In this document: in pieces, positions 12,855-17,434 of the stretch
Position numbering within the stretch: the first letter of the stretch is position 1
Layout: each line of letters starts with the position of its first letter
Source of the DNA: Rhodoferax sp.
GTDB lineage: Bacteria > Pseudomonadota > Gammaproteobacteria > Burkholderiales > Burkholderiaceae
Reading direction: 5' to 3'
Assembly: GCA_020048295.1 (NCBI GenBank)
Contig: JAIFMT010000122.1
Span: 1-17,434 of the forward strand
DNA length: 17,434 nucleotides
Notes under the pieces: generated by a model
Told to the model about the DNA's origin: nothing
Seen by the model: the letters and a program-made list of their open reading frames with translations, nothing else
Database searches by the model: none
Program-made: the position numbers and the translations under genes

Positions 12855-14357
12855 ATGGCAACGATCCCCATGCAGTTCAGTTTCACCACCCACACCGCGC
12901 AGCGTGCGCGTCAGGTGGATGAAGACGATCCGTTTCGTGTTCTGGTGATCGCCGATCTGGGTGGCAGCGCGGCCGCACGCAGTGGGCAGGCCCTGGCGCA
13001 GCGCAAGCCGTTGGCGATTGATATCGACAACTTTGACAAGGTGATGGCACGCATGGCGATGCAATTGCAGCTGACCCTGGACGGTGCACCACTGAGTCTG
13101 GATTTCCAGAGTCTGGATGATTTTCATCCGGACGCATTGTTTGCCCGGTTGGTGCCCTTTGCCGCGTTGCGCCAGTTGCGCGCCGACCTGGCTGATCCGG
13201 CGCGCTTTCACCGCGCTGCGGCATCGTTGGGCTTGCCGGCTGTGCCCGACACGGCATCACCCGCTGCCACGCCAGGCGAGACGATTGACATGGAACGTCT
13301 TCTTGGACGCAAAGCCTCCACAACCATTCAGGCCCCCAGTGACTCTGGCAACACTGGTGCGCCAGACCTTACCGGCTGGTTGCGCCGTGTCGTTGCGCCG
13401 CATGTGGTGCAAGACATCAGCGCCGAGCAGGCTCAGTTGACGGCGGCAGTGGATGCCGCTATTGCCGTCACCATGCGCAGCCTGCTGCATCACCCGGCGT
13501 TTCAGGCGCTGGAAGCCAATTGGCGCAGCATCGAGCGCCTGGTGCGCGAACTCGACCCAGGCCAGAGCATTCAGCTGTTGTTGCTCGACGTCAGCCGGGA
13601 CGAACTCGCGCAAGACCTGCAGGCGCATGGCGCTGACCTGACGCAGTCTGCGCTGCACCAGCAGCTGTGCGGGCCGCAGACCCAACCGCCCGCCGGCCAG
13701 CGCTGGTCGTTGCTGGTCAGTGACCTGCAATGTGGTGCCAGTCTTGGCGACCTGCAACAATTAGCAGCATTGGGGGCCATGGCGGCCCGCGCCGGTGCGC
13801 CGCTGCTTGCAGCAGCGCAGCCAGCGCTCATCGGCTGTCAAGCAGTCCACGCACTGACCGAGCCCAAGACCTGGCAGCCGCTGCCCGCGGATGTCGCCGC
13901 GTTTTGGCAAACTTTGCGCCACAGCCCGATCGCCCGCTGGATTGGCCTGGCGCTGCCCCGCATCCTGACGCGTCTGCCCTACGGCCCGCAAGCCGACCCG
14001 ATCAGCGCCTTTGCGTTTGACGAGCTGCTGCCACGCGAGCACGCGCACTACCTGTGGGCCAGCCCGGCGTTTTCGCTGGCACTGCTGGCCGGGCAGGCCT
14101 TCATGGACGAGGGTTGGGCTATGGAACTGGCGGCTGGACTCGACATCGACGACCTGCCCAGTCATATTTACCACGACGACGGCGAGGCACGCCAGCAGGC
14201 CTGTGCTGAAGTCCATTGCAGCGAGTCGGCGGGCGAAGCCATCCTCAAACACGGCCCGATGGCGGTGCTGAGCTTGCGCCAGCGCAATGCGGCACGGCTG
14301 CTGCGCTGGCAGTCGATTGCCGAGCCGGCACAGGCATTGCAAGGGGCTTGGGCTTGA
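12855..14357 (+). CDS. Orphan type VI sheath-like protein: TssB-like and TssC-like regions in one chain
   Basis: A 500-residue protein. Residues 24-120 look like TssB (VipA): PFRVLVIADLGG, IDIDNFDKVMARMAMQLQLTL, and LSLDFQSLDDFHPDALF (80-96). After a Pro/Ser/Thr-rich linker, residues 195-500 look like TssC (VipB): HPAFQALEANWRSIERLV from 213, LLLLDVSRDELAQDL, LPRILTRLPYGP (367-378), HAHYLWASPAFSLALLAGQA (396-415) and DLPSHIYHDDG. TssB and TssC normally are separate proteins that build the contractile sheath. No other type VI gene (hcp, vgrG, clpV, tssK) is present on either side, so its role here is unknown; a sheath-derived assembly or a relic are both possible. The ATG at 12855 is fixed by AGGAG. 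The C-terminus is somewhat shorter than in TssC. Confidence 0.82.
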   Translation: MATIPMQFSFTTHTAQRARQVDEDDPFRVLVIADLGGSAAARSGQALAQRKPLAIDIDNFDKVMARMAMQLQLTLDGAPLSLDFQSLDDFHPDALFARLVPFAALRQLRADLADPARFHRAAASLGLPAVPDTASPAATPGETIDMERLLGRKASTTIQAPSDSGNTGAPDLTGWLRRVVAPHVVQDISAEQAQLTAAVDAAIAVTMRSLLHHPAFQALEANWRSIERLVRELDPGQSIQLLLLDVSRDELAQDLQAHGADLTQSALHQQLCGPQTQPPAGQRWSLLVSDLQCGASLGDLQQLAALGAMAARAGAPLLAAAQPALIGCQAVHALTEPKTWQPLPADVAAFWQTLRHSPIARWIGLALPRILTRLPYGPQADPISAFAFDELLPREHAHYLWASPAFSLALLAGQAFMDEGWAMELAAGLDIDDLPSHIYHDDGEARQQACAEVHCSESAGEAILKHGPMAVLSLRQRNAARLLRWQSIAEPAQALQGAWA

Positions 14358-14370
14358 GGCCCGCATGTTT

Positions 14371-14425
14371 ATGCATCAAATTGGCCTATAGCCCTTATTC
14401 AATAAGCGCTTGTAGCTATATAAAA
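14371..14425 (-). repeat. Interspersed repeat, copy D
   Basis: On the minus strand: TAGCT, GCGC, ATAAGGGCT, AGGCCAATTTGATGC. It shares 25-29 of 41 core positions with each other copy by hand count. Its centre (14391-14411) is a near-perfect palindrome, AGCCCTTATT-C-AATAAGCGCT, with one mismatch. It fills most of the gap between the sheath-like gene and dcd and ends about 20 bases before the dcd -35. Confidence 0.75.
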
Positions 14426-14442
14426 AGTAATAATTTTCGTTT

Positions 14443-14471
14443 TTGGCGTGATGTTGATCGCTGCTTACAAT
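14443..14471 (+). promoter_or_regulatory. Likely sigma-70 promoter of dcd
   Basis: TTGGCG (14443-14448), 17 bases, TACAAT (14466-14471): four and five of six consensus matches at ideal spacing. Transcription would start near 14478, leaving a leader of about 22 bases with AGGAGA (14485-14490) in it. Confidence 0.5.
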
Positions 14472-14499
14472 CCGGCGCTACCCCAGGAGACCTGTCCCC

Positions 14500-15075
14500 A
14501 TGAGCATCAAAAGCGATAAATGGATTCGCCGCATGGCACAAGAGCACGGCATGATCGAGCCGTTTGAGCCCGGCCAGATCCGCCATAACGCCAGTGGCGA
14601 GAAGATCGTCAGCTACGGCACCAGCAGCTACGGCTACGACATCCGCTGTGCCCCTGAGTTCAAGGTGTTCACCAATATCCACAGCACCGTGGTGGACCCG
14701 AAAAACTTTGACGAAAAAAGCTTTGTCGATTTCAACGACGATGTCTGCATCATCCCGCCCAACAGCTTTGCACTGGCGCGCACCCTGGAGTACTTTCGCA
14801 TTCCGCGCAACGTGCTGACCATCTGCCTGGGCAAAAGCACTTACGCGCGCTGCGGCATCATCGTCAACGTGACCCCGTTCGAGCCCGAATGGGAAGGTTA
14901 TGTCACGCTGGAGTTCAGCAACACCACGCCGCTGCCAGCCAAAATTTACGCCGGCGAAGGTTGTGCGCAAGTGTTGTTTTTTGAGAGCGATGCCGACGAC
15001 GTATGCGAAACCAGCTACAAGGACCGGGGTGGAAAATACCAGGGTCAGCGTGGCGTGACTCTGCCCAAAGCCTGA
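14500..15075 (+). CDS. dcd: dCTP deaminase
   Basis: Deaminates dCTP to dUTP, the precursor of dUMP and so of dTTP; acts in the cytoplasm, usually as a trimer. The product has 191 residues, close to the 193 of E. coli Dcd. The catalytic glutamate is E138 in YVTLEFSN, the same number as in E. coli. [10 protein letters not shown] (111-120) holds the conserved Ser and Arg, [12 protein letters not shown] leads to the active site, and KYQGQRG near the C-terminus closes over the nucleotide. The N-terminal half ([20 protein letters not shown]) belongs to the proteobacterial subtype that differs from E. coli. The gene has its own promoter and AGGAGA ribosome binding site and stands alone. Confidence 0.95.
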   Translation: MSIKSDKWIRRMAQEHGMIEPFEPGQIRHNASGEKIVSYGTSSYGYDIRCAPEFKVFTNIHSTVVDPKNFDEKSFVDFNDDVCIIPPNSFALARTLEYFRIPRNVLTICLGKSTYARCGIIVNVTPFEPEWEGYVTLEFSNTTPLPAKIYAGEGCAQVLFFESDADDVCETSYKDRGGKYQGQRGVTLPKA

Positions 15076-15091
15076 AAAACCACATTTTCAG
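15072..15091 (+). terminator. Weak hairpin at the dcd stop codon
   Basis: CTGAAAA (15072-15078) pairs with TTTTCAG (15085-15091) across a six-base loop, overlapping the dcd stop codon. The stem is AT-rich and no U-run follows, so termination here is doubtful. Confidence 0.3.
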
Positions 15092-15157
15092 CCTCGACCA
15101 AGGCTGTTAGAAGGCATTTTCGAGAGCCACGCGGGGCTTGCATGGATAATCTCACGT

Positions 15158-15200
15158 TGGTTTCAGCCCTTGAAACCACACCAGCTATCGGATGGATAGC
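15158..15200 (+). promoter_or_regulatory. Two tandem hairpins in the RNA-helicase leader
   Basis: TGGTTTCA (15158-15165) pairs perfectly with TGAAACCA (15171-15178) around a five-base loop, and five bases later GCTATC (15184-15189) pairs with GATAGC (15195-15200), also around five bases. The second ends 18 bases before the ATG at 15219, and no Shine-Dalgarno sequence follows. GATAAT at 15145-15150 may be the -10. A structured leader suggests control at the RNA level, as known for cold-induced RNA helicase genes elsewhere. Confidence 0.45.
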
Positions 15201-15218
15201 AACTGATCCTGTCTATGA

Positions 15219-16703
15219 ATGACCGACCTGACTTCTGATCTTCCCCCTGAATTGACCGCAGACACGCCCCCGATGGCGTTTGCCCAACTGCAGTTGTCCG
15301 CCCCTTTGGCCCGCGCGGTGGCCGAAATGGGCTACGAAACCATGACCCCGATCCAGGCACAGGCGATTCCCGTCGTGCTGCAAGGCCGCGACGTGATGGG
15401 TGCCGCGCAAACCGGCACCGGTAAAACAGCAGCCTTCGCCCTGCCCTTGCTGCAGCGCATGCTCAAGCATGAGAATTCATCCACTTCGCCGGCGCGCCAC
15501 CCGGTGCGTGCGTTGGTGTTGCTACCCACACGTGAACTCGCCGATCAGGTGGCTGAGCAGGTCAAGCTGTATGGCAAATACACCAACCTGCGCAGCGCTG
15601 TGGTGTTTGGCGGCATGGACATGAAGCCGCAAACGCTGGAACTCAAGCAAGGCGTGGAAGTGCTGGTGGCCACGCCGGGGCGGCTGCTCGATCACATTGA
15701 GGCCAAAAACTGTGTGCTCAACCAGGTTGAATACGTGGTGCTTGATGAGGCTGATCGCATGCTCGACATCGGCTTTCTGCCAGACCTGCAGCGCATCCTG
15801 AGCTTCTTGCCCAAACAGCGCACCACCTTGCTGTTCTCAGCCACTTTTTCGCCCGAAATCAAGCGCCTGGCCAACAGCTACCTGCAAAGCCCGATCACCA
15901 TCGAGGTGGCGCGCTCCAATGCAACGGCTTCCACGGTGGAACAGCATTTTTACAGCGTGGGCGACGACGACAAGCGCCACGCCCTGCACCAAATTCTGCG
16001 CCAGCGCGAACTCAAGCAGGCGTTTGTGTTTGTCAACAGCAAGCTCGGTTGCGCCCGCCTGGCGCGTTCGCTGGAGCGCGAGGGCCTGAAAACCACCGCG
16101 TTGCACGGCGACAAGAGCCAGGACGAACGGCTCAAGGCGCTGGAGTCGTTCAAAAAAGGCGAAGTCGATTTGTTGGTGTGTACCGATGTGGCCGCTCGCG
16201 GACTCGACATCAAGGACGTGCCTGCAGTGTTCAACTTCGACATCCCGTTCAACGCCGAAGATTACGTCCACCGCATTGGCCGCACGGGTCGGGCGGGTCA
16301 GTCGGGCCTGGCGGTCAACTTTGTCAGCAAGAGCGATGCGCGTCTGGTGGCCGACATTGAAAAGCTCATCAAAACCAAAATTGAACTCGAGCCCATCGAG
16401 TTTGAAGAAGACCTGCCCGACATCCGCAAACAAGGCCACATCAACGATGGCCGGCGCATGTACCAGCAGGAAGACAGCAGCGCACGCCGCGACGAATTTG
16501 CGCCGCGTAGCGCACGCCCACCGCGCAGCGATTTTCGCCGTAGCGCACCGTCGGACCCGTTTTTCGACAAACCCTACGAGCCGGCCCTGCCTGCGGATGC
16601 CGCCCCCTCCTGGGAGGCTGCTGCAGCGCGCCCCGGAGTGCGCAGCATCTCCAGCAATATCAAATCCAAACGCAAGGTGGCTGCGCTGTTTTGTGCTGCG
16701 TGA
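15219..16703 (+). CDS. rhlE: DEAD-box RNA helicase, RhlE type
   Basis: ATP-dependent RNA helicase of 494 residues, expected to act in ribosome assembly and RNA turnover, especially in the cold. All motifs are present: Q motif with F21 and TPIQAQAIP (43-51), Walker A AQTGTGKT (63-70), PTRELADQ, TPGRLLDH, DEAD (176-179), SAT (207-209), VCTDVAARGLDI, and HRIGRTGRAG (351-360). The C-terminal tail from about 400 is rich in Arg, Ser and Pro, as in RhlE, and ends in a basic patch KSKRKVAALF. The start is uncertain because there is no ribosome binding site before 15219; another in-frame start is M19. The gene stands alone between dcd and the convergent apaH. Confidence 0.93.
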   Translation: MTDLTSDLPPELTADTPPMAFAQLQLSAPLARAVAEMGYETMTPIQAQAIPVVLQGRDVMGAAQTGTGKTAAFALPLLQRMLKHENSSTSPARHPVRALVLLPTRELADQVAEQVKLYGKYTNLRSAVVFGGMDMKPQTLELKQGVEVLVATPGRLLDHIEAKNCVLNQVEYVVLDEADRMLDIGFLPDLQRILSFLPKQRTTLLFSATFSPEIKRLANSYLQSPITIEVARSNATASTVEQHFYSVGDDDKRHALHQILRQRELKQAFVFVNSKLGCARLARSLEREGLKTTALHGDKSQDERLKALESFKKGEVDLLVCTDVAARGLDIKDVPAVFNFDIPFNAEDYVHRIGRTGRAGQSGLAVNFVSKSDARLVADIEKLIKTKIELEPIEFEEDLPDIRKQGHINDGRRMYQQEDSSARRDEFAPRSARPPRSDFRRSAPSDPFFDKPYEPALPADAAPSWEAAAARPGVRSISSNIKSKRKVAALFCAA

Positions 16704-16716
16704 GCCAATTTTTGGT

Positions 16717-16734
16717 CTGAGCTGATGGGCTCAG
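16717..16734. terminator. Hairpin between convergent rhlE and apaH
   Basis: CTGAGC (16717-16722) pairs with GCTCAG (16729-16734) across six bases, in the 37-base gap between the two stop codons. There is no U-run on the downstream side of either strand, so it is a weak two-way terminator at most. Confidence 0.35.
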
Positions 16735-16740
16735 CCGCCC

Positions 16741-17434
16741 TCACTTGCCCGGCTTCTGAGCTTGCCCGCAGGCCACCTGAATCAGCGTATGCGGGTCTTG
16801 TGCACTGCCGGCGTTAAGTTGCAAGGCGCTCAGGTGCCCGCCCCAGACACAACCCGAATCCAGTGCCAGCACGTCAGGGCGATCCAGCCAGCCCAGGGTG
16901 GACCAGTGGCCAAACGCCACCACCACATTGGCACTTAGCCGGCCTGGCACATCAAACCAGGGCAGATAACCAGCGGGTGCCGTGTCCATACCGTCTTTGG
17001 AATCAAACTCCATGTCGCCTGCCACGGTGCAAAAGCGCAAGCGCGTCAGCGCATTGACAATCACCCGCAGCCGGGCGCTGCCTTGCAAATCGTCGCGCCA
17101 GCGACACGGCGTATTGCTGTACATCTGTTGCAAAAAATGCGGCAGCGCGGCGCTGCGCAACACGGCTTCAACCTCGCCCGCCAATGCTACTGTCTTTGTA
17201 GCTGTCCAGGCAGGCAGGACACCGGCGTGAACCAGTAAATACTCAATACCGCCATGCGTCAAATGCAGCGCCATGTGCTGCTGGCGCAACCAGCCCAGCA
17301 AGACTTGCCGGTCGGGCGCATCAAGCACGCAGGCCAGCGTGTCCTTGCGGCTGGGGCGGCGCGCACCCAACGCGGTGGCCAGCAAATGCAGGTCGTGGTT
17401 GCCCAACAAACACTGCGCCGCGTTGTCCAGCCGC
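16741..17434 (-). CDS. apaH: Symmetrical diadenosine tetraphosphatase ApaH, C-terminal part (cut by window edge)
   Basis: Hydrolyses Ap4A to two ADP and also removes Np4 caps from RNA. 230 residues are present of about 275; the N-terminal metal motifs (GDxxG, GDLVNRG) lie beyond the right edge. Visible are LGNHDLHLL (metal and catalytic residues of the phosphoesterase fold), LVHAGVLPAW, FGHWSTLGW and LALDSGCVWGGHLSALQL, all typical of ApaH. The frame runs through the window edge without a stop, so the gene starts outside. It converges with rhlE. Confidence 0.94.
   Translation of the reverse strand, partial: RLDNAAQCLLGNHDLHLLATALGARRPSRKDTLACVLDAPDRQVLLGWLRQQHMALHLTHGGIEYLLVHAGVLPAWTATKTVALAGEVEAVLRSAALPHFLQQMYSNTPCRWRDDLQGSARLRVIVNALTRLRFCTVAGDMEFDSKDGMDTAPAGYLPWFDVPGRLSANVVVAFGHWSTLGWLDRPDVLALDSGCVWGGHLSALQLNAGSAQDPHTLIQVACGQAQKPGK

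Noticed and set aside
17184..17206. TTTGTAGCTG with flanking bases, resembling the left end of repeat copy B, inside apaH.
   Set aside because: The rest of the repeat does not follow, and the ApaH protein aligns with the family here (LPAWTATKTVALAGEVEAVL) without needing an insertion.
1..17434. CRISPR arrays, tRNA or rRNA genes, integrases or complete insertion sequences.
   Set aside because: None could be seen on either strand; the only repeated DNA is the short dispersed family described above.

Overview
The window looks like ordinary chromosome from a betaproteobacterium, most likely of the Comamonadaceae (Rhodoferax/Polaromonas type). This rests on the GC-rich codon use, the character of the proteins (RecJ, Tmk, HolB, a TadA with an extra C-terminal domain, PaiB, RhlE) and a short interspersed repeat of a kind I associate with that family. 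No rRNA, tRNA, CRISPR array, phage or complete insertion sequence is visible. Both ends cut a gene: recJ on the left and apaH on the right.

Layout. 1-572 (-) is the 5' part of recJ. 757-1449 (+) is a YceH/DUF480 protein followed by a good intrinsic terminator. 1450-1986 holds only a broken Uma2-type gene and one repeat copy. 1987-5510 (+) is a tight operon: tmk, holB, pilZ, tatD and a secreted ankyrin-repeat protein, with overlapping starts and stops. 9517-5613 (-) is a second tight operon: PaiB-like FMN protein, a small membrane protein, tadA fused to a degenerate alpha/beta-hydrolase, ldcA, and a soluble adenylate cyclase with an FHA domain. 9668-10933 (+) is a six-helix membrane adenylate cyclase. 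11055-12770 (+) encodes four small exported proteins: two Cys-rich lipoproteins, a FlgO-like protein and a FlgO-like lipoprotein, behind a possible flagellar-type (sigma-28) promoter. 12855-14357 (+) is an orphan sheath protein that looks like TssB and TssC of type VI secretion in one chain. 14500-15075 (+) is dcd, 15219-16703 (+) an RhlE-type RNA helicase with a structured leader, and 17434-16741 (-) apaH.

How the genes fit together. dcd and tmk both feed dTTP synthesis and holB loads the replication clamp, so much of the window is housekeeping. Two class III cyclases within 5.5 kb, both with complete catalytic residues, suggest active cAMP signalling. The FlgO-like cluster and the sheath protein lie side by side and are the least understood part.

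The most interesting observation is a family of about 40-50 bp repeats, five copies in this window by eye. Two lie between genes (one beside the broken Uma2 gene, one just upstream of the dcd promoter), one touches the recJ start codon, and two are inside essential-type coding sequences (tmk and ldcA), where they are read in frame and add residues. This resembles the behaviour of Rickettsia palindromic elements.
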